Notes under the pieces: model-generated | The model's input: the letters and a program-made list of their open reading frames with translations, nothing else | What the model was told of the DNA's origin: nothing | The model's database searches: none | Shown: positions 53,824 through 62,712 of the stretch, in pieces | How the letters are laid out: each line of letters starts with the position of its first letter | Numbering within the stretch: the stretch's first letter is position 1 | Made by a program: the position numbers and the translations under genes | Source: Candidatus Latescibacterota bacterium | GTDB lineage: Bacteria > Latescibacterota > UBA2968 > UBA8231 | Assembly: GCA_022819745.1 (NCBI GenBank) | Contig: JAJEGS010000034.1 | Span: 130,000 to 193,999, forward strand | Length of the DNA stretch: 64,000 bases | Direction: 5' to 3'

Positions 53824-55191
53824 ATGAGTTCCTTTCGTTCGATGAAGTACCAAATCCTCGCAGCGGCAGCTCTGCTCCTCAGCGGCCCCTACATCACCGC
53901 AGCCGCAGACCCAGCCGACCAAGCCCAGTGGAGCGAGTCCGTCCCCCTTGGCGACTCTCCTTGGACCGGTCCGGGCGAGCGCATAGAGGCATATATTGTC
54001 GATGGCTTGCTGCACGCCCGCCGCCTCGACCAAAACGACAACCCCCGTTGGCACCTCATCCTCGCCGAAGCCGACCCAAACCAACCTCCTACTCTCGAAC
54101 AACTCGGCGGCAACACCGCCATCGAAGTGCGCCACGCCAACGGCATGTACTTCGTCCGTGACACCTTTCAGAGTTTCCCCTCGACCCTAGCGGCCCATCG
54201 GCAACAACTGGCACCAGAGGCATTCGCTAGCCTCGACACCACCCTCCGCCAGAATGGCATTGACGGGAACGGGAACAGCTACCGTGTGAATATGACTCCG
54301 GATAAGCTCCAAGAAATACCACCGGAGGCGTTCGCCAGCGTTGACTCCACTACTCTGGCGGGTCTGGTCAAACAACTGGGGCCGGAGGCGTTCGCCAGCC
54401 TTGACCCCACCACTTTGGCTCTGATCAAAAAACGAGTGCCGGAGGCATTCGCCAGCCTCGCCAGCAGCATTGGCCAAAGTTCACCCCCTCGGGTTCTGCA
54501 ACGCGGCATCTTCAAATGGGAGAAAGATGGGCAACTCTGGGTAGCTCTAGGACCGAATAGGGACCATTGGGATACGCTCATTCGCCTGACTCCCACGACG
54601 TTCGTGCCGGAAAAGCCGAATAAGGGCGCTTTCGCCGACGGAGCTTTTTTGACCTGGGACGACGCCCATGTCTGGGACAGCAGCGGAATGCTGATAGCCA
54701 GCTATGCCTCCCCTTTCATGCTGGACTTTAAGCAGCAACGCTACAAGTTGGCCCGGGGTGCCATACCCTTCAATATCGAAGCCCAGCGCTGGATCAACCC
54801 CATTGAGCACGGCGACCGCATAGGGTGGTTCAAGGGTAAAGTGGTACTGCTGCACTTTTGGGCTACTTGGTCGCCCGAATCCATCGAACAACTCGCCCAC
54901 TATGACGAGTTATACAAAAAGCACAAAGATCAGGGCCTCGTCGTCATCGCCATCCACAGCGCCGAAGAAGCCGACGATGCGGATGCCTTCGTCGCCGAAC
55001 GCGGTTATGAGTTGCCCATAGCAGTGGACGAAGGCGCGAGTGCCCAGCGCTACGGCGTTTGGAACTTCCCCCAATCCGTCCTCCTCAACCGCGAGTGTCG
55101 AATAGCTTGGCTCAGCAAGGACGGCGAAGCGCCGAGCCAGACTCAACTGAATTACCTGCTCGACGACACCGACAAGTTTCCGACCCACTAA
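53824..55191 (+). CDS. Secreted TlpA-like thioredoxin-fold protein without CXXC, with EAFASLD repeats
   Basis: Exported protein, 455 residues. A signal peptide covers residues 1-27. Residues 130-205 carry four copies of PEAFASLD/VD-type repeats. The C-terminal 150 residues form a TlpA/ResA-type thioredoxin domain (GKVVLLHFWATWSPESIEQL), but S350 and S353 replace the two redox cysteines. The paralogue at 55214 keeps CSPC, so a derived, non-redox role such as binding is likely. It follows the sigma-54 promoter at 53684. The ATG at 53824 has AGGAGA upstream. Confidence 0.78.
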   Translation: MSSFRSMKYQILAAAALLLSGPYITAAADPADQAQWSESVPLGDSPWTGPGERIEAYIVDGLLHARRLDQNDNPRWHLILAEADPNQPPTLEQLGGNTAIEVRHANGMYFVRDTFQSFPSTLAAHRQQLAPEAFASLDTTLRQNGIDGNGNSYRVNMTPDKLQEIPPEAFASVDSTTLAGLVKQLGPEAFASLDPTTLALIKKRVPEAFASLASSIGQSSPPRVLQRGIFKWEKDGQLWVALGPNRDHWDTLIRLTPTTFVPEKPNKGAFADGAFLTWDDAHVWDSSGMLIASYASPFMLDFKQQRYKLARGAIPFNIEAQRWINPIEHGDRIGWFKGKVVLLHFWATWSPESIEQLAHYDELYKKHKDQGLVVIAIHSAEEADDADAFVAERGYELPIAVDEGASAQRYGVWNFPQSVLLNRECRIAWLSKDGEAPSQTQLNYLLDDTDKFPTH

Positions 55192-55213
55192 CCCCTAGCG
55201 AGAGGTTTTCACC

Positions 55214-56326
55214 ATGACTTGTGCTAAAATTCTCTGCACCGGCCTCGTAGCCGGATTGATCGTCGCCGCCTCAGAAGCCGCCGCAACCTCTTGGTACCAT
55301 TCGGAGGACCTACCGGCCTCAGTCGGCGGTTCCGTCCAAGCGCAACTGCGCCAAGGCTGGCTACACGCTTGGCGCGTGGATGCCGAGGGCCAAGAACTGT
55401 GGCATACCATTCTCGGGCGGGCAGATCAACCGGGGCAGATTGAGAAGGTCAACCCTTTTACCATAGTCGTCCACCACCCGGACGGTCAGTCGCATATTCG
55501 GGACGATCTTAACCGGAACCGCCTGTCTGGACACCGCCAAGCACTGGTGGGCGAGCCTTTCCCCGGCCTAGAAACCGAGATCGGCGACCCGACAGCCCAA
55601 TCCACGTACCGGTCTGCCGACAAGCCTTCTACTCACCTGACCCGCTGGCAACGCGACTACTGGGTCTGGGCCGGCTCTGGCCCCTCGGACGCCCTGCTAC
55701 ATACCGTCGTCCGCCTCGCCCCCATCCTGACTATTCCCCAGCGCAAAACCTTGGAAAAACCCACATCCGAACAGGCAATCCTACATTGGGACCGCGCCGA
55801 ATTCACCGACGACGGCCAGACCTTTGCCGTCCGCTACATCAGCCCTAGGGAAATGGAAGTCATGCACCAGCGGCACACTCTGGATCAGGGAGCCGTGCCC
55901 TTTGAAATTGACATTGAGCGCTGGGTGGCACCCGTCGCCGGTTATGAAGAGTCCCCCCTGAACAGTCTAGCGCAGTTACAGGGCAAGGTGGTCCTACTCG
56001 ACTTTTGGGCTACGTGGTGTTCGCCCTGCATAGAAAAACTGCCCTATGTCGCCGAGCTATACGAGCGCTATCGGGATCAGGGCTTTATCGTCATTGCCCT
56101 GCATTCGGCGGATCGGGCCGACAACTTAGATAATTATGTCGGCCAGCATGATTATTCGTTCCCGATTGCTCTCGACACGAGCGAGACCGCCTGGCGCTAC
56201 GGCGTCACGGGCATACCCCGCTATTTCTTGATCGGCCGGGATAACCGCATCGTCCCTGTAGAGGCACCCGGCAATTTCCCGCCTACTGAAGAGCAAATCA
56301 AGGCGCTGCTGCAGACCGGTAGCTAA
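55214..56326 (+). CDS. Secreted TlpA-like thiol-disulfide protein
   Basis: Paralogue of the preceding gene, 370 residues, with a signal peptide (residues 1-23). The N-terminal half is a domain of about 200 residues shared with it (LHAWRVDAEGQELWHTILG). The C-terminal thioredoxin domain has C269-S-P-C272 in LLDFWATWCSPCIEKLPYV and the cis-proline region VTGIPRYFLIGRD. It probably reduces or isomerises disulfides outside the cytoplasm. It lacks the EAFASLD repeats. The start is 22 bp after the previous stop, so both are one operon. Confidence 0.83.
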   Translation: MTCAKILCTGLVAGLIVAASEAAATSWYHSEDLPASVGGSVQAQLRQGWLHAWRVDAEGQELWHTILGRADQPGQIEKVNPFTIVVHHPDGQSHIRDDLNRNRLSGHRQALVGEPFPGLETEIGDPTAQSTYRSADKPSTHLTRWQRDYWVWAGSGPSDALLHTVVRLAPILTIPQRKTLEKPTSEQAILHWDRAEFTDDGQTFAVRYISPREMEVMHQRHTLDQGAVPFEIDIERWVAPVAGYEESPLNSLAQLQGKVVLLDFWATWCSPCIEKLPYVAELYERYRDQGFIVIALHSADRADNLDNYVGQHDYSFPIALDTSETAWRYGVTGIPRYFLIGRDNRIVPVEAPGNFPPTEEQIKALLQTGS

Positions 56327-56379
56327 GTCGGGACCAACAGGTCCATTGTCCTAACGACGCTTCGCCGAAAGGATTAGTT

Positions 56380-56556
56380 ATGCCCCTGATGACACTACCA
56401 GAGGCCGAAAAGCGGCAAATTTTGGCGGCCCTCAAAGTCACCAACTGGCGGATCTATGGCCCGAGGGGGGCAGCTCGTTTGTTGGGTATCGGCCCAGAGA
56501 AGCTGCGGTATCGAATGCGCAAGTACGGACTGAAACGACCAAAAGCTACTTCGTAA
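56380..56556 (+). CDS. Solitary Fis-type HTH protein, copy of the sigma-54 activator's DNA-binding domain
   Basis: A 58-residue protein with AAAGGA 7 nt upstream of its ATG. Over 45 residues (from EKRQILAALKVTNWRIYGPR to YGLKRP) it matches the C-terminus of the 50320-53463 activator at 38 positions, by hand count. DNA between the two is also clearly related. It has no AAA+ or sensor domain. It should bind the same DNA site as the activator and could block it, making it a negative-feedback element; this is inference. It lies within the operon that the activator probably controls. Confidence 0.75.
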   Translation: MPLMTLPEAEKRQILAALKVTNWRIYGPRGAARLLGIGPEKLRYRMRKYGLKRPKATS

Positions 56557-56630
56557 ATGCCAGCCCCGTAGCATGGACAATCACCGAGGGTTTTCCTACA
56601 ATCAATCCCTCCCCCCAAGGAGGGATCCCA

Positions 56631-59612
56631 ATGTCATATCAACGCCCAATCGGTTTGATCGTCGGTTTCTTGGCCGTTCTCGCCGTCTGTGCTAGCTACG
56701 GAGCCGAGCAACACTACTCGCCCCAAGAGCTAAAAGCGGCGAAAGCACAACTGCGCGAGCACAATCGGTTGTGGACGTTCGAGGAGGGAGCCATCCTCGG
56801 CCAGAAATGGACGAGTCGTGCGCCAGAGGACGCCGAACTGCGGGCGCTCTACGCGCGTCAGCTAGAGGGGCAGTTGGACGGGCGCCGAGAGATCCAAGAG
56901 CAAGCCGACGCGATCTTGGAACGGGAGCCGGACAATCCGTGGGGGCTCTACGCCCAAGCACTCGCGTTTCTGACGGACTGGCAGCATTTCGACGAGGCAG
57001 CCGAGTCTAGCCTACGAGCTTGGGAGCTGCTGCCCCAGCCGGAATTCGCCGCGACGTACCTTCAGGCGCTTCGGTTCAGGAATACGGAAGCGGGAATGGC
57101 ATTTCTGGACTCCCTAGATGCGGAGACGCTCCAGCATCCCGAAATCCTCCATGCCCGCGCGGAACTCGAGTACCGGGCACAGTACTCGCTGAATAATCCC
57201 GCCTATGCGGACACGAGCTTCGCTACTCTGGCCACGCTGCGAGCGCGTTGGCCCGACCACGTCAGCGGCTACCTTAGCGCCGCGCAACAACTACACCGGT
57301 CCGACAAGCCGCAGGAGGCGCTCTCGCTAATTGAAGAGGCCATTCGTCTCTCCCCAAGCTCCGCAGATGTGCGCTATTTGCATTGGCAGATTCTCAACGA
57401 GACGGATCAGCTCCCCGCCGACGAGCGACGCGCCGCCATTGAGGCCAGCATCGCCGCCTATCGGCAGGCCGTGCCGGAGACCGTGCGCGGCCTCGCCCTG
57501 CTCACCATGGCTTATAGAAACGTACTCGAGGACGAAGAGCAGGCCGCGGCGTTCGAGGCGAAGCTGATGGCGCAGGCTCCCGCGAGTTGGCATGCGTCGC
57601 GGGTCCACCAAGAGAAGTTCCGACGGGAGTACCAACGCTTACAGTCTGAGTTGGAGCGCATCGTCCGCAGGGACGCGCCCGAGTACCAAAATCGGCTTCG
57701 CCTCATCTGCGACGCGGCCTATCGGTTCCTCGAAAAACCCCTCTACGACGATAGCTTCCGCGAGGGGCCGTACCGAGCGCTTCTTAGTTCCCTAAGCGCC
57801 ATGAACCCGGTTCCGGCCGAGGAACTCGCCGAGGCGGTGCGCGGCTTGGTCCGCTACGAGCAGCAGCCCAACCCGTACGTAACGTACGGTGCCCTTATCT
57901 TGATGACTGATCGCACGCCGTACGCCGAGGAGGCGGCCGAACTCGCTCAGGGCGTCATACAAGCCATGCTTGATAGAGCCGAAGAGGAAGCGGGAGGGTC
58001 GGGTCGGATGAACTTCTACTTGGGCCTCATCTACGACGCCCTCGGGTGGGCACTCTACAAAGCGGGTCGCGTCGAGGAAGGCCGCAACGAGATTGAGCGG
58101 GCACTGAAGTTCTCGCAGAGAAACACCCGTGCGCATTATCACTTAGGCCAGATGTTCGAGCACATGGCGACCGGGGCCGAGACTCGGGAGACAGCCGACA
58201 CTTGGCTCGACAAGGCGGCGGACGCCTATCTCGCCGGCCTCGAAGTCCGAAGTTGGGGCCCCAATCCCTGCCAAGCGGCCTTAGCCGCGCTGTACGAGCG
58301 CCGACACGGCTCGCGCGAAGGGTTCGACGAGTATCTTGCCACACTCCGCGGCGAGGACGCTCCCAGTCAAATCCGCTTAACGCCCAAGATCAACCTCCAC
58401 CTTGAACCAACCTCTGTTGAGGGACTCCCCGATCGCACGCTCAATCTTCCCCCCGGCTTTAAGGTCAAACTCTTCTCCGACCAAGTAGATAAAGCCCGCT
58501 TCATGGCTTGGGACGACCAAGGCGTCCTACACGTGGCCAACATGAAGCCTCAGAGTACATGGAACCCGGTCCCCGGCCGCCAAAGCACGGTGTTAGCCCT
58601 GCCCGACAAAGACGGCGATGGCCGCGCCGACACCGTGTACAAAGCGGTCGATGACCTTAACTGGCCTCACAGCATCGCCTTCTATCAGGGAGCGCTCTTT
58701 GTCGCCGACGACGATGCGATCTACCGCCTCGAAGACCGGGACGCGGATGGCTTCTACGAGGAGCGCACCGTCTTCGCCGAAGTGCCCGGTTTCATGGGTC
58801 GTCCCGTTGAGCACGTGACGCATACGCTAATTTTCGACGAGTCCAACGACAAGCTCTACTTCCACATTGGCTCAGGTTGCGACGTCTGCCGCGAAGACGA
58901 CCCAGAGCGCTCCACCGTCATGCAGATAAACACCGATGGTACAGGTCGGCGGATCTATGCCTCTGGGCTACGCAATGCCATCGGCCTCGCCTTGCACCCG
59001 GTCACCGGCGAACTGTGGGCTGCCAACACCGGGCACGACCGCGAAGGCCCAGATCGACCGCCGGAGTGGATCACCCCCCTGCGCGACGGCGGCTTCTATG
59101 GCTGGCCGTTGGCGTACGGGGACAAAGTCTGGACCGATTTCTCCTCCTACGGAAGGTCCATCTTTCCGCTGACCGCTGCCGATTCGCTGTTGGTTGCCAA
59201 CATGGATACTCCAGCCGTCCTCATTCCCGCCCACTTGGCCCCCATGGCGCTGCATTTCTACACGCACGACCAGTTCCCGCCCCAGTACAAACACGCCGCA
59301 TTTGTCGCCTGCCGCGCTGGAGCTTTGGGCAGCGATCCCGGCTACAAGGTCATGGTGCTCTTTGCCGAGCCAGATGGCTCCAACGCCCGCGTCGCCGACT
59401 TTCTCACCGGCTTCCGGCTCGATTCCGACGAGGACAACGGGGATTCCGGCTTGAGTGGGCTCTTCGGTTTTTTCTCTTTTAGTTCCGCTAACGTGTGGGG
59501 TAAGCCGGTTGGGCTTGCTACCGACGAGGCTGGACACCTCTACTTGACCAGCGACGAAGACACCCAAGCCATCTTCCGCATTGAGGCCAGCCCCCAAAAT
59601 CCTCAACCCTGA
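56631..59612 (+). CDS. Secreted TPR protein fused to a PQQ-dehydrogenase-like six-bladed propeller
   Basis: Exported protein, 993 residues, with a signal peptide (residues 1-24). Residues 40-560 are helical and TPR-like (NRLWTFEEGAILGQKWTSRA; ALKFSQRNTRAHYHLGQMFE). Residues 590-985 form a glucose/sorbosone dehydrogenase-like propeller, with LPPGFKVKLFSDQVDKARFM, SGLRNAIGLALHPVTGELW and DGGFYGWPLAYGD. The propeller includes the C-x2-C pair in GSGCDVCRED. Substrate unknown. It is the last gene of the run beginning at 53824 and is preceded by AAGGAGGG. AGGGA. Confidence 0.8.
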   Translation: MSYQRPIGLIVGFLAVLAVCASYGAEQHYSPQELKAAKAQLREHNRLWTFEEGAILGQKWTSRAPEDAELRALYARQLEGQLDGRREIQEQADAILEREPDNPWGLYAQALAFLTDWQHFDEAAESSLRAWELLPQPEFAATYLQALRFRNTEAGMAFLDSLDAETLQHPEILHARAELEYRAQYSLNNPAYADTSFATLATLRARWPDHVSGYLSAAQQLHRSDKPQEALSLIEEAIRLSPSSADVRYLHWQILNETDQLPADERRAAIEASIAAYRQAVPETVRGLALLTMAYRNVLEDEEQAAAFEAKLMAQAPASWHASRVHQEKFRREYQRLQSELERIVRRDAPEYQNRLRLICDAAYRFLEKPLYDDSFREGPYRALLSSLSAMNPVPAEELAEAVRGLVRYEQQPNPYVTYGALILMTDRTPYAEEAAELAQGVIQAMLDRAEEEAGGSGRMNFYLGLIYDALGWALYKAGRVEEGRNEIERALKFSQRNTRAHYHLGQMFEHMATGAETRETADTWLDKAADAYLAGLEVRSWGPNPCQAALAALYERRHGSREGFDEYLATLRGEDAPSQIRLTPKINLHLEPTSVEGLPDRTLNLPPGFKVKLFSDQVDKARFMAWDDQGVLHVANMKPQSTWNPVPGRQSTVLALPDKDGDGRADTVYKAVDDLNWPHSIAFYQGALFVADDDAIYRLEDRDADGFYEERTVFAEVPGFMGRPVEHVTHTLIFDESNDKLYFHIGSGCDVCREDDPERSTVMQINTDGTGRRIYASGLRNAIGLALHPVTGELWAANTGHDREGPDRPPEWITPLRDGGFYGWPLAYGDKVWTDFSSYGRSIFPLTAADSLLVANMDTPAVLIPAHLAPMALHFYTHDQFPPQYKHAAFVACRAGALGSDPGYKVMVLFAEPDGSNARVADFLTGFRLDSDEDNGDSGLSGLFGFFSFSSANVWGKPVGLATDEAGHLYLTSDEDTQAIFRIEASPQNPQP

Positions 59613-59632
59613 ACGGGCACCTAGGTATTAGA

Positions 59633-59705
59633 TGCTTCGACTCCGCTTCGCTCCGCTCAGCATGACCGCCGCCGACGCATTGCTTGCGCGTCATGCTGAG
59701 CGAAC
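59633..59705. repeat. REP-like repeat, family A (inverted pair)
   Basis: An inverted copy (GATGCTTCGACTCCGCTTCG and on to CTCAGCATGAC) is followed after about 25 bp by a forward copy GTCATGCTGAGCGAACAT. The two could form a long hairpin between the propeller gene and the lipoprotein gene. The layout resembles the interior of the MITE at 15155-15310, but the 18-bp terminal repeats are missing. Confidence 0.7.
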
Positions 59706-59727
59706 ATACCCAAGTGCCAGGAATTAA

Positions 59728-60945
59728 GTGAAAAGTCTGCTGCTCATCGCCCTGTGCTGTGTGTCGCTACACTCCTGCGGCAAAAGCCTCGTTGACCCGA
59801 ACATGCAGCCTCTGTCCGCGGCAACCCCCCAAATAATGGTCCACTACATGCCTTGGTATGCGTCGAAACCCGTCAGCGGCGAGTGGGGCTGGCACTGGAC
59901 CATGAATCACTTCGATCCCGACACCATCGCCGACGATGGCCGCCGCGAAATAGCCTCTCATTACTACCCATTGATCGGGCCGTACGATTCAAACGACCCA
60001 CGCGCATTGGAATGTCACGTATTACTTATGAAGTTCGCGGGCATCGACGGCGCGATTATCGACTGGTACGGCATCAAAGATCACCGAGATTACGCCGCGA
60101 TCCACCGCAATACCAATCGCCTAATAGCGTACATCAAAAAGGCCGGCTTGAGCTTCGCAATATGTTACGAAGACCAATCGATAAAACACCTCGTCAACGA
60201 TGGAATTCTCCGCGAAACCCAAGCCCTCAGCCACGGCCAAGAGGTCTTGCGCTGGATGCAGGACCACTGGTTTGTCGCCGACGAATACGCCAAGATTGCT
60301 GGCCGACCCCTGCTTCTCGTCTTCGGCCCGCAGTACTTCAAAGGGGCGTCGTGGAAGGAGCTATTTTCGGGCTTGCCGCAATCTCCGTACTTCTACACCC
60401 TGAACTCACTGCAGGAAGGAGCCGATGGGGTATTTGGCTGGCCTCCAGTACACGACGACCGCGTCGTATCTCCCGCCGCTTGGCGCGCCTACCTAAGCCA
60501 GCTCTACGAAAAGGGCGGCGTTGGCACGGCATTTCCCAAGTTCCACGACATCTACGAGGAAGCCGGTGTGCGCGAAAGCTACGGGTACCTAGACGACCAA
60601 GAGGGAGCAGTTTTCGGCGAGACGTTAGAACTCGCTGGAGCGCGCGCGTCGCTGATCCAGATTGTCACTTGGAACGATTACGGCGAGGGCACCATAATCG
60701 AGCCGACGATAGAATTCGGCTATCGCTATCTCGAAGCGCTACAGAACTACCGCAAAAAGCACGCCGGCAAGACCTTTCCGTACAACCCAGAAGATCTGCG
60801 GCTACCCATCGCGCTATACCAGCTTCGCCAGCAAGCAGCAGCGGACGGGCGGACGGCCACTCATCTCGACAGCGCCGCAGCATTTCTGTTCGCGTCGGAG
60901 AATCAGGCCGCGAGAAAAATACTGCTCCAAGACGCCATTGACTAG
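59728..60945 (+). CDS. Lipoprotein glycoside hydrolase-like (GH71/GH99-type) protein
   Basis: Predicted surface lipoprotein, 405 residues. The lipobox LHSC follows a short hydrophobic stretch (LLLIALCCVS), so acylation at Cys17 is expected. The barrel part begins MVHYMPWYASKPVSGEWGWH, typical of GH99 and GH71-like alpha-mannan or alpha-glucan hydrolases. DGAIIDWYGIKDH and IQIVTWNDYGEGTIIEP resemble the catalytic and sugar-binding regions of that fold. The start is GTG at 59728 after CAGGAATTAA. The substrate is not known. Confidence 0.77.
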   Translation: MKSLLLIALCCVSLHSCGKSLVDPNMQPLSAATPQIMVHYMPWYASKPVSGEWGWHWTMNHFDPDTIADDGRREIASHYYPLIGPYDSNDPRALECHVLLMKFAGIDGAIIDWYGIKDHRDYAAIHRNTNRLIAYIKKAGLSFAICYEDQSIKHLVNDGILRETQALSHGQEVLRWMQDHWFVADEYAKIAGRPLLLVFGPQYFKGASWKELFSGLPQSPYFYTLNSLQEGADGVFGWPPVHDDRVVSPAAWRAYLSQLYEKGGVGTAFPKFHDIYEEAGVRESYGYLDDQEGAVFGETLELAGARASLIQIVTWNDYGEGTIIEPTIEFGYRYLEALQNYRKKHAGKTFPYNPEDLRLPIALYQLRQQAAADGRTATHLDSAAAFLFASENQAARKILLQDAID

Positions 60946-60994
60946 AGCAGACAGAGGAAATACCCTTTGACGACCCTTTTACCTGGAGCATATC

Positions 60995-61966
60995 ATGGGC
61001 CTAACCACTGCCGAACGCCAGCAATTCCACGACCTCGGCTACGTAGTCAAAGAAGACATCTACTCCCAAGCCGATCTCCAACCCCTCAAAGACGGCCTCA
61101 CCGCCGTCATTGACCAGACGTGTGCCACTCTGCAAGAAGAAGGGCTACTCGGCGCGGAAACCTTTGCTGCCGAACCCTTTGAAACCCGGCTCGGTGCCCT
61201 TTTCAAAGCCGATGTCGAAGTCGGCGAGCGCGTGACCCGAACGATCATGGGGCACGGCGGCGGCGGTTTCAAGGAACAGGCCATGCTCGGCTTTTTGCGC
61301 CACCCGCCGCTCGTCTCCTGCATCGAAAGCCTCGTCGGCCCGGACATCATCGGCTCGTCCGTGTACCGCGTCCGCCCCAAGGCTCCCGGCTACTCGCGCG
61401 GTGCCGTGCCTTGGCACCAAGACTCGGGCTACTTCATGCCTCACTGCGACGGAAGTCTGATCGTGACCTGCTGGATTCCCCTCGTCGATGCCACCATTGC
61501 AAACGGCTGTCTGTACGTCTTGCCCAAATCGCACCGCAGCGGCGTCTATCGCCACTACACCGGCGGACAAGGCGGGTACCTCGAAATCGCCCGCGAAGAC
61601 CTGCCGGCTCCTGAGCCGGTGGCCTGCCCAATGCGCGCCGGCTCGGTGCTCTTTATGACCAATCTCACCCCGCACGCCTCCTTTGAGAACAACACCGACA
61701 TCGTCCGCTGGAGCGTCGATCTCCGCTACCAAGACGCCGAGATCCCGAACAACATCGGCGAAGACCCCAAAGACTTCGACCCAGAACGCGATCCGGTCAC
61801 CATGGCCTGCTGGCCTGGGGAGGGCGACTTTGTCATCAAAGACGCCCAAAATCCCGAGCGCGAAATCACCGACGTCGCCGAATTCAAGGAAATCCGCACC
61901 CGCTACGAACAGACCCCCGTACGCAACCCCGGCCGCGGCTGGACCCCTTTTGCCGAGCGCCGTTAG
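60995..61966 (+). CDS. Phytanoyl-CoA dioxygenase (PhyH) family protein (second copy)
   Basis: Fe(II)/2-oxoglutarate oxygenase, 323 residues. The facial triad H141-x-D143 (VPWHQDSGYF) and H227 (LTPHASFENN) is complete, with R238 (IVRWSVDLRY) as 2-oxoglutarate ligand, in contrast to the divergent copy at 12188. LGYVVKEDIYSQADLQPL is the N-terminal family signature. The substrate is unknown; relatives hydroxylate acyl chains, halogenate, or act on small natural-product precursors. The ATG at 60995 has GGAGCATATC upstream. Confidence 0.88.
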   Translation: MGLTTAERQQFHDLGYVVKEDIYSQADLQPLKDGLTAVIDQTCATLQEEGLLGAETFAAEPFETRLGALFKADVEVGERVTRTIMGHGGGGFKEQAMLGFLRHPPLVSCIESLVGPDIIGSSVYRVRPKAPGYSRGAVPWHQDSGYFMPHCDGSLIVTCWIPLVDATIANGCLYVLPKSHRSGVYRHYTGGQGGYLEIAREDLPAPEPVACPMRAGSVLFMTNLTPHASFENNTDIVRWSVDLRYQDAEIPNNIGEDPKDFDPERDPVTMACWPGEGDFVIKDAQNPEREITDVAEFKEIRTRYEQTPVRNPGRGWTPFAERR

Positions 61967-61987
61967 GAATTAGGAATTGAGAATTGA

Positions 61988-62052
61988 GAATTAGGAATTA
62001 GAGCGTGACAAGCCGACCGAATCTGAGGGACGGTTGGGGTAATTCCTAATTC
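61988..62052. repeat. Inverted repeat of 13 bp with GAATTAG tandem units
   Basis: GAATTAGGAATTA (61988-62000) pairs exactly with TAATTCCTAATTC (62040-62052), loop 39 bp. Upstream, GGAATTAG/GAATTGAG-type units are repeated in 61966-61990. Together they fill the gap between the PhyH and HAD genes and may serve as a terminator or mark a past replication slip. Confidence 0.65.
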
Positions 62053-62066
62053 GTAATTGAAAAATT

Positions 62067-62678
62067 ATGACCAACGACAAAGCGCTAAACTTCACCCACT
62101 GGATTTTCGATCTCGACAACACCCTCGCCGATAGCGCCATTGATTTCAACGCTATGCGCCAAGAACTGGGCCTGCCTTTGGGGAAAGGGATGCTTGAAGA
62201 GATTGACACGCGCCCCGCTGCTGAAGCGACTGCGCTCAGACGCCGCCTTGCCGCACTCGAAAGCGAGTACGCGCTTCGCGCCCAACCCCTACCCGGCGTC
62301 CACGCACTGCTGAGCTCACTCGTCGAACGCGGTTTCCGGCTCGGCATCCTCACCCGCAACAATCACGCCAATGCGTTGCAGACGCTCGCCATCTGCAACC
62401 TCGCCGAATTCTTCGATCCCGCCCACGTCTTAGGCCGCGACGAAGCCGCCCCCAAGCCCGATCCCGATGGCATCCACAAGCTGCTCGCCGCTTGGGGTGC
62501 AGAACCAGCAACCGCCGTGATGGTCGGCGACTTCCGCTACGACCTCGAAGCCGGCCGCCGCGCCGAGGTCGCCACCATCTACTACGACGCTGAGGGCCAA
62601 GATCTCTGGACAACCGAGGCCGACTTCCGCGTCCAAAGCCACGCCGAACTGCTCGCGCGATTGTCTGGGATGAGTTAA
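62067..62678 (+). CDS. HAD superfamily hydrolase (phosphatase)
   Basis: Phosphohydrolase, 203 residues. Motif I is FDLDNTLADS with nucleophile D15 and D17; motif II GILTRNN; motif III lysine in APKPDPDG; motif IV VGDFRYDLEAGR. A small helical cap lies between about 28 and 85. It resembles phosphoglycolate phosphatase-type (Gph-like) enzymes by length and motifs. The ATG at 62067 has only a weak SD. Confidence 0.9.
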   Translation: MTNDKALNFTHWIFDLDNTLADSAIDFNAMRQELGLPLGKGMLEEIDTRPAAEATALRRRLAALESEYALRAQPLPGVHALLSSLVERGFRLGILTRNNHANALQTLAICNLAEFFDPAHVLGRDEAAPKPDPDGIHKLLAAWGAEPATAVMVGDFRYDLEAGRRAEVATIYYDAEGQDLWTTEADFRVQSHAELLARLSGMS

Positions 62679-62712
62679 ATAAGACGCGACGATTTGGTGT
62701 GATCAAGGATGA

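Noticed and set aside
59853..60941. 362-codon plus-strand frame overlapping the GH71/GH99-like gene
   Set aside because: It is a +1 shadow of the lipoprotein gene with an arginine-rich, motif-free product.
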